From Sambucus nigra (Eukaryota > Streptophyta > Magnoliopsida > Dipsacales > Adoxaceae): 64,000 nt of DNA. Location: contig OX422211.1 of the NCBI GenBank assembly GCA_949130495.1, positions 395,247,049 to 395,311,048 of the forward strand, read 5' to 3'. Both the position numbers and the translations under genes were made by a program. The first letter of the stretch is position 1. The number at the start of each line of letters is the position of its first letter. The notes beneath the pieces were generated by a model. That model saw nothing but the letters and a program-made list of their open reading frames with translations, was not told the DNA's origin and made no database searches. Positions 55,468 to 64,000 of the stretch are shown here, in pieces.

Positions 55468-57204
55468 CTAGGTCGGGGGGACTAATTCCCAGACATTATT
55501 CTTTTTAAACTGAAGCAACTCATCCTGTATAGCAGATATCCAGTGTTCATCCTTGAGTGCTTCTTTATGGTTCTTGGGCTCGACTTTGGACGTGTAGCAA
55601 AGATGGCTAACAACGTTTTCTAGTTGAGCACGAGTCTTGACCCCTAAAGTGGGATCACCAACAATGGCAGAAGGGTCATGACTCTTGCGAACCCAAGTAG
55701 GTGTGTCCCTTAATATAGGAGTAGGGTCCACAGAGTGTGAGAGAGGAACAAGTAAATCACTGTCAGAACAGTCCTCATCCTCACACTGAAGGTTAGGATC
55801 AATAACCATCGAAGGTTCGTCATCTTGCACGGTGACGTTTATTGATTCCATAATCCTAGAGCTCTTCAGGTTAAAAACCTGGTATGCTCTACTATTCGAT
55901 GAATATCCTAGAAATATTCCCTCGTCGCTCCGGGAGTCGAACTTTCCTAATTGCTCTCTATCCCGTAGGATGTAGCATTTACTCCCAAAAATACGGAAAT
56001 ACGCCAGGTTGGGCTTCTTGTCGGTCCACAACTCATAAGGTGTTTGTAGTGTGTGTGGACGCAAATAAACCCTATTCACCATGTGGCATGCAGTAGACAC
56101 TACCTCTGCCCAAAATCTCCTAGAAACTTTACGACCTAGAAGCATAGATCTAGCCATCTCTTGGATCGTTCTATTCTTTCTCTCAACAATCCCATTTTGC
56201 TGAGGAGTTCTCACAGAAGAAAACTCATGTTTGATCCCAAGGCTATCACAGTACAAATCCACCTTTGCTTCCTTGAATTCAGTGCCGTTGTCTCTACGTA
56301 TTCTGTTAATAGTGACACCGTGTTGATTTTGCAGGGCACGGCACTTGGTCGTTAAAAATTCTACAGCATCGGATTTCTCTCTCAGAAAACTTACAATGGA
56401 GTACCTGGAGAAATCATCTACCATCACGAGGATGTACCTCTTACCACCTAGACTCTCAGTACGAGTGGGGCCCATAAGATCCATGTGAATCAACTCTAGA
56501 ACACGAGAGGTGGTAATGGAATGCAACTTCCTATGAGGACTACGAATTTGTTTTCCCAACTGACAGGGTCCACAAACGGTCAAAGTTGACTTTCCAAGAG
56601 ATGGTAAGCCACGTACTAGGTCCTTTTTAGCTAAACGATTAAGATCTCTAACGTTCACGTGACCTAGACGTTGGTGCCACAGATCCATAGGAGTGATCGT
56701 GGCGCTGTTGCAGACAAGTGAGGATGTGGGCTCAGTCCCATAGCAATTATCCTCGGTCCTTACCCCTTGCATCAAAAGTTTACCGGCTTGATTGTAGACT
56801 TTACACGCGTCCCGGTCAAACTTTACTGCAAAGTCAGTGTCGCACAGCTGGCTAATGCTGAGAAGGTTTGCTTTCAAACCTTTGACGTACAAAACATTTT
56901 CTAGCTTAGGAAAACCAGGTAACTCGATAGTACCTCGTCCTATAATGCTAGACTTACTCCCATCTCCAAAGGTGACTCTGCCATCTTGATAGTCCTCAAG
57001 AGTAGTAAAAAATGAGGCATCACCTGTCATGTGTCTGGAGCACCCACTATCAAAATACCACTGAGAGGTATTATGTGCTTTGAGAGCAATATGAACAACA
57101 AAAGCCTTTTTATCTTTCTTAGGAACCCAAGTCGAGATGACTTTTTGTTTGCCTTTGTTGTTGTTGATTTTAGCTGGAATGTGAGAAGTATTCACTAACG
57201 GCAA
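55468..57204 (-). CDS. Copia protease and integrase
   Basis: A clean 578-codon frame. The protease site is [13 protein letters not shown]. The integrase zinc region is [13 protein letters not shown]...CGPCQLGK (HHCC), and the core has IHMDLMGP (D), RRDNGTEF (D) and [13 protein letters not shown] (E). The C-terminal part has the [26 protein letters not shown] and SRAYQVFNL phrases. The frame ends at WELVPPT through a shift in a run of six C in the coding strand, just before the RT frame. Confidence 0.95.
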   Translation of the reverse strand: MPLVNTSHIPAKINNNKGKQKVISTWVPKKDKKAFVVHIALKAHNTSQWYFDSGCSRHMTGDASFFTTLEDYQDGRVTFGDGSKSSIIGRGTIELPGFPKLENVLYVKGLKANLLSISQLCDTDFAVKFDRDACKVYNQAGKLLMQGVRTEDNCYGTEPTSSLVCNSATITPMDLWHQRLGHVNVRDLNRLAKKDLVRGLPSLGKSTLTVCGPCQLGKQIRSPHRKLHSITTSRVLELIHMDLMGPTRTESLGGKRYILVMVDDFSRYSIVSFLREKSDAVEFLTTKCRALQNQHGVTINRIRRDNGTEFKEAKVDLYCDSLGIKHEFSSVRTPQQNGIVERKNRTIQEMARSMLLGRKVSRRFWAEVVSTACHMVNRVYLRPHTLQTPYELWTDKKPNLAYFRIFGSKCYILRDREQLGKFDSRSDEGIFLGYSSNSRAYQVFNLKSSRIMESINVTVQDDEPSMVIDPNLQCEDEDCSDSDLLVPLSHSVDPTPILRDTPTWVRKSHDPSAIVGDPTLGVKTRAQLENVVSHLCYTSKVEPKNHKEALKDEHWISAIQDELLQFKKNNVWELVPPT

Positions 57205-57213
57205 AGAGATCCG

Positions 57214-57723
57214 TCAGAATTCTTTCATCAAACTCTGAGTCGTGGCAGCTAAGAACTCAACTCGCTCTCTCAGACTAGAAAACTCATCAGTATGACGTGG
57301 TGGAGCAGTAGTACGTCGTGTCCGACCTATGCTATAACAAGTTTCCCTAAGGTGGCCTTTTCTTTTGCAATAAGTACAAAAGAGTACAGTCAAAGGCGGA
57401 CCTTGGTTTGCTTTTCTTGGTTGAACTCTCCTACGAGGTTTTTTATTGTGACCATAAGGAGTTGTAGTAAACTCAGGAACTGGTCCAGGTGCAATTTGGG
57501 ACGTGGAGGCACCATCATATCCAATTCCTTGACGATCACCAAAACCTAAAGCGGGGCCGAGGAACATCTTTCCCATCTTCCCAGATCTGTCCTCGATTTG
57601 TACCTTGACTTCCCATGCTTTCTCAAGATCATGAGTCAGCTGGGCAACAAGGGCTTCAAGTTTCTTCCGAGTCTCCACGGAGGAATGGAGCTGACTCGTA
57701 AGACTAGCCACTTGCTTAATCAA
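57214..57723 (-). CDS. Copia gag C-terminal part, second zinc knuckle
   Basis: 169 codons: a coiled-coil-like heptad region (QVASLTSQLHSSVETRKKLE), a basic/Gly linker, and a second C-x2-C-x4-H-x4-C knuckle (CTYCKRKGHLRETC), then a stop at the gag/protease junction. SIRE elements have such an extended gag. It is separated from the preceding frame by a slip in a (CT)n run at about 57750-57765. Confidence 0.85.
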   Translation of the reverse strand: MIKQVASLTSQLHSSVETRKKLEALVAQLTHDLEKAWEVKVQIEDRSGKMGKMFLGPALGFGDRQGIGYDGASTSQIAPGPVPEFTTTPYGHNKKPRRRVQPRKANQGPPLTVLFCTYCKRKGHLRETCYSIGRTRRTTAPPRHTDEFSSLRERVEFLAATTQSLMKEF

Positions 57724-57740
57724 GTCCCCTTTCTCTTTCT

Positions 57741-58250
57741 CTAAAACACTCTCTCTCTCTCTCTAAACAAATTCTCATTCTCGACACAAGTAGAATCTCT
57801 CTCTCTCAGGGCGGTGCAGGTGGAGAACTCTCTTTCTCTCGCTTTTTTTAAATCTTCCTCTAAGCAGGTGATCTTAAGAACTAACGCTTTGTTACGCCTT
57901 TTAGTTTTAAAAGACTCAGAATATAACTCAGCGTAGGCGCGTTGTATATCACTCTCGCTCTCACTTGTGTCATCCTCCCCCTCACTCACATCGATCTCAC
58001 TGTCGAGGTGACCCTGTGAAGCATCATCCTCAACGTCGTGAGGAGAACTAGGAGTGCTCACTTGGCTGGCCATGAATGCGGTGAAGTTACACTCATGCGG
58101 TGACTCATCTCCTGAATCCACCGTCTCGACCTCACTGTCGTCACTAAGGGTAGCATTAAGGACTGCTTTCCCTTTCTCTCTATTCAGACGATTGGCACAT
58201 TCAAAAGCTCTATGACCCCTACCATCGCACTCAAAACATCTCTCACTTTC
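57741..58250 (-). CDS. Copia gag middle part, first zinc knuckle
   Basis: The frame includes CFECDGRGHRAFEC (C-x2-C-x4-H-x4-C, 58194-58235) and an acidic Asp/Ser/Glu-rich stretch (SDDSEVETVDSGDESPHE), then a charged region ending in RERERVF at the dinucleotide run. It is out of frame with the N-terminal gag because of a T10 run in the plus strand. Confidence 0.83.
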   Translation of the reverse strand, partial: ESERCFECDGRGHRAFECANRLNREKGKAVLNATLSDDSEVETVDSGDESPHECNFTAFMASQVSTPSSPHDVEDDASQGHLDSEIDVSEGEDDTSESESDIQRAYAELYSESFKTKRRNKALVLKITCLEEDLKKAREREFSTCTALRERDSTCVENENLFRERERVF

Positions 58251-58252
58251 TT

Positions 58253-59182
58253 TCAGAGGAGGATTTTTGGAATCTTTTTCATTTTTCTTTTCAAACTTAT
58301 TTTTCTCAAATTTCTTTTTTTTTTAAAATTGCCATTTTTCTTAAATTTGAGAATCCTCTTGAAATTTTTTGCGAAAAGAGCCAAATCATCTAAGTCAAAA
58401 TCGCACTCAGAATCTGACGTGTCAGTCTCTCTCTTTCTAGATGACTCTACCCTCTTTCTAGCTGACCCCCCGCTCCTTCTCTCTTGGGCTTTAAGAGCAA
58501 TTCCCTTATCTTTAGATTTAGCATTTTTAGGGAACATATCAATTTCATAAGTTTGCAAATCTCCTACAAGTTCTTCCAATTTTAGCGTATTTAAATTACC
58601 CGTAGAATTTTGCACAGTGACTTTAGGGATAAAACGCTTAAGCAAAGAACGAAGAATCTTTTTAACAACTCTAGCATTCGGAATATGTTCACTAAGATTA
58701 AAACTAGTATTCATAATGTCAGAAAGTCTAGCATAAAATTCATCAAAGCATTCAGAATCATGCATGGTGATTGTTTTAAATTGAGTTGTCAAGTTTTGCA
58801 ACTTAGACTCTTTCACAACATTAGTTCCTTCGTGGGTGAGTTGTAAAACATCCCATGCCTCTTTTGACGTGGTACACGTCATTATGCGTTTGAACTCATC
58901 AGGTGTGACAGACCCAGAAATAGCACTTAGACCCTTAGAATTAAAAGATGACCATTTAATTTCTTCATCAGACCAAGAAATGTCAGGTTTCAAGTTGGTC
59001 ACATTATCAACAGTCACGGTGGGAGGAGTCCACCCTCGTTCAACCAAAATCCAGACACGTTCATCAATGGCTTTTAAAGCCGACCTCATACGGGATTTCC
59101 AATAAGCATAATTTGTCCCGTCAAAAACAGGCATTTTATAATATGACTTCTCCATTTGAACACGCACTTTTTCAAAAATCAA
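58253..59182 (-). CDS. Copia gag N-terminal part
   Basis: A 309-codon frame with the conserved start YYKMPVFDGTNYAYWKSRM, then TSKEAWDVLQLTHEGTNVVK, LQNLTTQFKTITMHDSE and KLEELVGDLQTYE, all typical of SIRE-type copia gag. Its Lys-rich end runs through the A10 homopolymer (58315-58324), where the true frame appears to be lost. Confidence 0.9.
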   Translation of the reverse strand: MIFEKVRVQMEKSYYKMPVFDGTNYAYWKSRMRSALKAIDERVWILVERGWTPPTVTVDNVTNLKPDISWSDEEIKWSSFNSKGLSAISGSVTPDEFKRIMTCTTSKEAWDVLQLTHEGTNVVKESKLQNLTTQFKTITMHDSECFDEFYARLSDIMNTSFNLSEHIPNARVVKKILRSLLKRFIPKVTVQNSTGNLNTLKLEELVGDLQTYEIDMFPKNAKSKDKGIALKAQERRSGGSARKRVESSRKRETDTSDSECDFDLDDLALFAKNFKRILKFKKNGNFKKKRNLRKISLKRKMKKIPKILL

Positions 59183-59252
59183 TTTTTTCAGAAAATTGAT
59201 ATATTAGAAAAATTTTGCGGAAAAAGGAATACGCGATAGATTAGCGTAACCT

Positions 59253-59264
59253 GCTCTGATACCA
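59253..59264 (-). other. Primer-binding site of the copia element
   Basis: On the minus strand TGGTATCAGAGC, three bases from the LTR boundary at 59268. Confidence 0.93.
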
Positions 59265-59267
59265 ATT

Positions 59268-60193
59268 TGAGAATGTATGTGCTCGCGTTCAAATGATCAA
59301 GTTATATATTAAACACCTTTTAACCCAAACAAACCCTAAACATGCAACTAGGTGTGGTTGAAACAATATGAAATCATGCAAGAGTTATTCAAACACACAT
59401 AATTAAGGAAAAATCCCCCACAGGGGCAAAACCATTTATTTTCACTATAATTTGTAAGAAAACGGCTTACAATCGGATTACAATGAATATACAAGTTGAC
59501 TAAGAATTACCCTAGGGTATCGGATTCTGTAGTCGCGGCTGGAATTATCCCTTTCCAGTAGGGCTGCAATGGAGAAGAAGAACGGTCTCCTCCACAAGGG
59601 GTTGAACTGCAAAACTGCGTTCCTGGGTTACCAAAAGGATTCACAAATGTATGGAATTTGTGTGAATCAAAATACCTAGAGTATTGGTACTCAATAGGTG
59701 AAGACTTAGGGCTTTCTCTGCTTTGAAAATCGTGTGTAGAAGTCTTGGAAAAACCACTTCCCGTAGTGGGATTAAATAGGAGAACTTGAGCCCTGAAATT
59801 CGGAACATGATCTGTTTGAAATTATCCTCGTCGGATCGGTCCGGTATCTTTAGGCGGATCGTTCCGGTGACAACGGATCGGTTCCTTTTTTGAAGGCGGA
59901 TCAATCCGGTTGGCATCGGATCGGTTCGGCTTTTTAGCTTCATCGGTTCGCTATGGATCCGGGGTACACTGGCCTCACCTCAGCAGGCGGATGGGTCCGG
60001 TCTCTTTAGGCGGATCGGTCCGGAGGAGCCGGATCGGTTCTTTTATCTGAGCCGGATCGGTCCGGTCTGTTCCCTGATTCTTTTTCTTCCTTTGATATTC
60101 GAATTCCGTTGATGAGCGTATGATTCTTGAATTTTCTCAACGGTGTAACGGCGTACGACATATAAAATGCTCATGGACAAAAATGTCCTTACA
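59268..60193 (-). repeat. 5' LTR of the copia element
   Basis: Nearly identical to 51568-52506. Differences include ccctagggta against ccccgtcgggta and the missing 11-bp duplication. Followed by the TSD gccct. Confidence 0.95.
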
Positions 60194-60198
60194 GCCCT

Positions 60199-60220
60199 GC
60201 TGGAAGCCAAGGGAATGTAA
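60199..60220 (+). pseudogene. End of the PMD gene, after the copia insertion
   Basis: When one TSD copy is discounted, the exon 4 frame (SRSALDAL) runs on in register across the insertion as LEAKGM and a TAA stop at 60218. This shows that the copia element entered the last coding exon. Confidence 0.75.
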
Positions 60221-60690
60221 TCGCATAAAAGAAAAGAGGAACGTATCGGTGCATAAAGAAACTTGGACTACGACATGACACGATCCATCCCCCAAGCACA
60301 AATCCCCCAAGCAGAAGGCCCCCCAATCAAAAATCCCCCCGAAGAAGCGTTTGAGGCAAAAGTAGACAGATTTTTATGGAAGAATTTATTTGTAACTCAA
60401 CTATGTCATAAACAATTTTTAAGTATGACATGTTGTAACAATTTTGAATTATGACATGTATAAACAATATTTTATTGTGTTTGAATGTAATATTGGCATG
60501 CCTTGTTTGAAATTATTCTTGTATGAATAATTTTTTTTTAAAATAATATTTTATTTGAACAATTGATGGTAAATTATTCTTGGTCCATTGTACATTACAA
60601 ACAAAGACTAAGGCATACATATAATGTACGGTGGGATCCAACCGTTTGTGAGATGTACACGGTGTGGTGTGACCGTGAGCAAACGACCAC
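60221..60690. other. Downstream of the PMD gene, no gene
   Basis: A frame of 63 codons starting at 60263 includes a proline-rich stretch (IPQAQIPQAEGPPIKNPPEE) but has no known domain and could be read-through of the PMD tail. The rest is AT-rich. Confidence 0.4.
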
Positions 60691-60699
60691 GGTGTGGTG

Positions 60700-61795
60700 G
60701 TACCGGGTAAAAGTAACATACGATTTCAATTCACCGTGAGTGTTCACTAGGGAAAACCGTGTTTTATGATCATACGATGAAAAGACACTATAATTGTGTA
60801 GTAAACGGATTCATTTAACCGTGATATTTAGGTTGAAAAATAGTCAAGTCTCTCTCAATGGGATGGTGAGGCTAAACTGTGGTTAGTGAGACTACGACGA
60901 CAAGACACTGTGATTGTGTAGTACACAGTTTCATTTAATTGTGATTTTTGGGTTAAAAAATAGCCAAGTCTATGCCTCAATTGGACAATCAGGTCCAACT
61001 GTGATATGCAAACTTACGGTCATAGTTCACTGTGAACATATAGTAAATGATTTCTTTTGACCATGATTGTCGGGTTGAAAATAGCCCAAGTTTCTACCTC
61101 AATGGGACGATGAGGTCCAACCATGATGTACAAACATATGGTCGTAAGGAACCGTCAACATACAGTAAAAGGTTTCATTTAACCATGATTTTTGGGTTGA
61201 AAAATAACCAAGTATATGCCTCAATTGGACGGAGAGGTCCAACTGTGATATGCAAACTTACGGTCATAGTGCACTGTAAACATATAGTAAACGGTTTCAT
61301 TGACCGTTATTATTGGGTTAAAAAATAACCCAAGTCTCTGCCTCAATAGGATAATGAGGTTCAACCATGATGTACAAACAAACGTCCGTAAGGAACCATA
61401 AACATATAGTAAACGTTATCATTTAACCGTGATTTTTGGGTTGAAAAATATCCCAAGTCTTTGCCTCAATGGGACAGTGAGGTCCAACCGTGGTTTAAAA
61501 ACATATGGCCATAAGGCACCATGTATTTGTAAAAAAAGGTTACATTTGGCCGAGATATTTGAGTTGGGAAATAGCCCTAGTCTCTGCCTCAATGGAACAG
61601 TCACATAAAACCGTGTCTTATGATGTCACGGTCTAAGGTCATCGTGGAACTGTAATAAACGGTTTCAATTGATCGTATTAGTTGTGTTGAAATATAGTTC
61701 TTGTCTCTGCATAACTTGGACGGTGACTTATAACCGTGCATATGTATCCACCAGTGTGGTGTTACCGTATATTTTGTTGTCACGATATGGTGTCA
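60700..61795. repeat. 122-bp tandem array, about eight units
   Basis: Anchor phrase gggttgaaaaatag recurs at about 60832, 60950, 61070, 61193, 61314, 61438, 61563 and 61685, with spacings of 118-125 bp. Each unit carries ggtttcatttaaccgtgat, a gcctcaatgggac phrase and tccaaccgtg or ccaactgtg. Units two apart (60950 and 61193; 61070 and 61314) are more alike than neighbours, so the array has a dimeric higher-order pattern of about 243 bp. It is flanked by (TA)n at 61801-61834. No coding. Confidence 0.9.
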
Positions 61796-61800
61796 CCGTT

Positions 61801-61801
61801 A

Positions 61802-61834
<33 letters not shown>
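61801..61834. repeat. (TA)n microsatellite
   Basis: About 16 TA units directly after the 122-bp array. Confidence 0.95.
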
Positions 61835-61835
<1 letters not shown>

Positions 61836-61944
61836 GGTTTTAAGGGACCATATGTTACTTATAATACCCTAAGATTTCAAATCTCTAACTTTTCAAATAT
61901 AACGAATAATCTTGCTTATCACATTTAACCAGTATTTGAAAAAA

Positions 61945-62230
61945 ACATAAAAAAGTTACAATCAATAATAACCAAGTTATATTATACTACTAGTTGCAAA
62001 AAGTTACAAGTACTTACTTACAATCATTGATTGCAAAAGGTTACAAAAAGTTACAATCAATAATTGGTAAGACTTTTCACCAATAACCAATCTACATATA
62101 ATCAGTGATTGTCGAAAGCTAAAAAAGTTACAATCAGCCCAAAGACTTTCTCCAAAGGCCAGTTTACATATTATCAAAATTTGCAATAAAAGGTACAAAA
62201 AGTTACAATCATCCCTAAGAATTTCACCAA
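61945..62230. repeat. Degenerate tandem array, period about 77 bp
   Basis: The phrase aaaaagttacaatca recurs at about 61953, 62045, 62122 and 62198, each followed by related text (caccaataaccaa, ctttctccaaaggccag, aatttcacc). It lies just downstream of the OTU-like frame. Confidence 0.8.
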
Positions 62231-62239
62231 TTTAAGTCG

Positions 62240-62890
62240 CCATTAAGTATTCGTCTTCCTCTGACGATATCAAGCATGGTTCATCTTTCGTCTCAATGTT
62301 TTTAGGACATATTTTCTGAAATGTTTGTAAGCGGGACTTGAACAAAGTAAACCATTATATGGAATGTTGACTGGCCCTCGATCTCCAGTGAGAGCCAAAT
62401 GGTGCTATGGGACAAAATATTATGCATTTCAAACTTACCCAATGAATATTTGATACGTTGAGGATAAAGATGATGCGATTCTCTTCCATCGTACATTTTG
62501 GCCCAGCGTTGAATGGAACAAAAGTTAAGCATTGTAATTTGGATATCAACACAACTATTAGCTCAAGTGCATTCGCCGCAAGGTAGCCAAACTCTGACAT
62601 TATAAACCAATGCTTTCTTGTGCATGAGTGTCTGAAATAGTCCAATCTCCTCTCATACTCATCAATATCATAGGAGGTCATAATGGTAGCCCAAAACGTC
62701 TCGTCCCTAAGTAGTTTGGACAATATAGCACTATGAATAACATGAGAATGTTATAGTCCATCCTCAACACCCGCACCTTTGGAAATAACCATATATCCAC
62801 AGTTCCCATCCAATTTTACATCATATATATCGTCCACAAATGATTGGAAGAACTCAAGAATGTGCATCATATACATCTTCTTCTCCAAGA
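62240..62890 (-). pseudogene. OTU-like cysteine protease domain of a MULE
   Basis: A minus-strand frame with VDDIYDVKLDGNCGYMVI (catalytic D-x-x-C at 62799-62810), then ETFWATIMTSYDIDEYERRL, WFIMSEFGYLAANALELIVV, LQCLTFVPF and NIHWVSL (catalytic His at about 62440). The catalytic triad region is present, but one stop (after VEDGL) and a divergent tail suggest decay. OTU proteases cleave ubiquitin chains; OTU domains next to transposases are known in plant Mutator-like elements. Its frame differs from that of the transposase to the right, so the two are separated by at least one frameshift. Confidence 0.78.
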
Positions 62891-63189
62891 CCATGTGTTC
62901 GATTTCGCGCCTGTCATCGAGGTCTTATTTGTAAAGTTTTTTTCAAGTTCCGTTATGGATGATACATCTTGCTCCCAATCACAAGAGGTTATTTTCATAG
63001 ATATATCAGTAAACTTTTTCCCCTTAGGTGGCCTACCCTTTTGACTAATTTATACGGGGTCCATCAAGGGTGTGCTAGAGGGTTGAGCAATTTCCATCAT
63101 CTTTCTTACATCTTCACCTGCCTCAGTCCACCGTTTCTTAAAAAATATCATCTTGGGAGTATATTTAAGGTCACGGTACTAAGGGATGT

Positions 63190-64000
63190 CCGGACATTGG
63201 CAAGTTTCTTCTAATGATCATCTAGTGCCCACGAAGGAATTGCTTGGCCCAGCTTCTCCCATTACGCCAACTCGTGGACACATGGTAATCCGCAGATGGT
63301 GAAGAGTATGCGGGAACATCTTATCTCCCTATATTGGGTGTTAGCGACTGATACGCTCAACACCGATCACATGCAATCGATATCAACAACAATTAGGTCC
63401 AAGGCATAGTGTGATGCCCTACCACGAATCTCGCACAACAATGCATAATTGTGCCCATGCTTGGTGGATTGGAGTGATTTTTGAAATTTCATTTGTATTT
63501 GAGTGACTTAGTGGCCAAGCAACGCGTCCATATTCTTTTACACCGTCGCAAACGAACTGATGCTAATTGTTAAGTGATTTTTTAGTTAGGCGTGGGCACC
63601 CTCCGCTTTGTTAGTTGTGCGGTTGCCATGGCGGGGTATGCGATTAGTACATGCATGCGCGAACTAAAAACACAAAGTCATGTACCCAATCATGTTCGGG
63701 TAGTTTGCCAGATTTGATGGAAAACCAACCATGCATTCTTAAAGTCGATCGGATTCTCCAACTCCACAACCCCAATCCAACCCTGCAAACATACCTTCTT
63801 ATCCGGGTCTTTGATGTTGTGTTTCACACATGCACTTTCAACGTTTATTTGAACATGGACTAAGCATAATAGAATGGTAATAAGTGGAAACACGTTTGTC
63901 AAAGCGTTTATATAGTATTGTTATTTATCAGAGACAACAACTTGTGGCGAAGTTTCTGCCTCGTATAGTGATCGCAAATGTTGCAGAGCCCAACTAAAAT
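63190..64000 (-). pseudogene. Mutator-like (MULE) transposase, C-terminal half, broken
   Basis: Reading leftwards from the window edge: NVFPLITILLCLVHVQINV (the LC-x2-H motif, 63846-63895), then in another frame HGNRTTNKAEGAHA, which matches the conserved GN-x-TTNR-x-E-S-x-H block with the catalytic Glu (codon at 63601-63603), LKNHLTIS, MDALLGH, VTQIQMKFQKSL, EIRGRASHYALDLIV and a SWIM-type zinc site CGLPCVHEL at 63269-63297, whose second Cys (of CxC) is replaced by Arg. Several in-frame stops are present (after AHA, FATV and LLGH). The N-terminal half lies beyond the window. Confidence 0.82.

Larger units (their letters stand above)
51568..60193 (-). mobile_element. SIRE-type copia retrotransposon, near complete
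   Basis: An 8626-bp element on the minus strand with LTRs of 939 (left) and 926 bp (right), a perfect TSD gccct (51563-51567 and 60194-60198), an initiator tRNA-Met primer site and a polypurine tract. Gene order is gag (with two zinc knuckles), protease-integrase, reverse transcriptase-RNase H, as in copia elements. Long clean frames and similar LTRs (I count roughly 15-20 substitutions plus an 11-bp indel) make it the youngest element here. Its frame breaks lie at homopolymers or dinucleotide runs. It inserted into the last exon of the PMD gene. Confidence 0.93.

Noticed and set aside
58212..58550. Hydrophobic Phe/Leu-rich plus-strand frame that looks like a membrane protein
   Set aside because: It is the antisense of the Lys/Glu-rich gag coding strand, which gives Phe/Leu runs by composition.
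60700..61795. CRISPR-like regular spacing
   Set aside because: The whole 122-bp unit repeats without unique spacers and the sequence is a plant nuclear genome; it is a tandem array.

Overview
The window is nuclear DNA of a flowering plant, most likely a eudicot. The evidence is a seven-exon GT-AG gene of a plant-specific CCCH zinc-finger family, AT-rich intergenic DNA, hAT and PIF/Harbinger MITEs, and LTR retrotransposons of recognisable angiosperm lineages (Athila-type, Tekay-type chromovirus, SIRE-type copia). No bacterial, organellar or viral gene set is present.

Left third (about 3.6-17.4 kb): one host gene on the minus strand. Its exons splice into a protein of about 884 codons with three CCCH zinc fingers, similar to Arabidopsis EMB1789 (C3H65). 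Its introns carry most of the local transposon load. Intron 1 holds a Tourist-like MITE, intron 3 a PIF-like MITE and intron 5 a hAT-like MITE. The 6.5 kb intron 2 holds a non-autonomous LTR element, which contains a hAT-like element, which contains a smaller hAT-like MITE. Several copies keep perfect 8-bp target-site duplications (TSDs).

Middle (19.6-49.9 kb): a nest of Ty3/gypsy elements. An Athila-type element on the minus strand (LTRs at 19977 and 31107) lies in tandem with a second, deleted copy. A Tekay-type chromovirus on the plus strand (33491-48462) split the second copy. A reverse-orientation solo LTR of a related family (38006-41186, TSD tcaat) lies inside that chromovirus's pol. 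The chromovirus 3' LTR has a private 1.43 kb tandem duplication. Its LTRs also carry a series of hairpin-forming modules with a near-constant loop and varied but complementary stems. The Athila protease region is missing, and a GC-rich CGACCGAC repeat array sits in its place.

Right (49.9-64 kb): a broken plant-mobile-domain (PMD) gene on the plus strand, whose last exon was split by a SIRE-type copia element (51568-60193, TSD gccct, near-complete coding regions). Beyond it lie a 122-bp tandem array with alternating unit types, a 77-bp array, and, on the minus strand, an OTU-like protease domain and the C-terminal half of a Mutator-like (MULE) transposase that runs off the right edge. The PMD gene, arrays, OTU and transposase may all belong to one large Mutator-like element.

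The only likely active cellular gene is the CCCH protein. All coordinates and translations were read by eye. Family names rest on motif recognition, not database searches.
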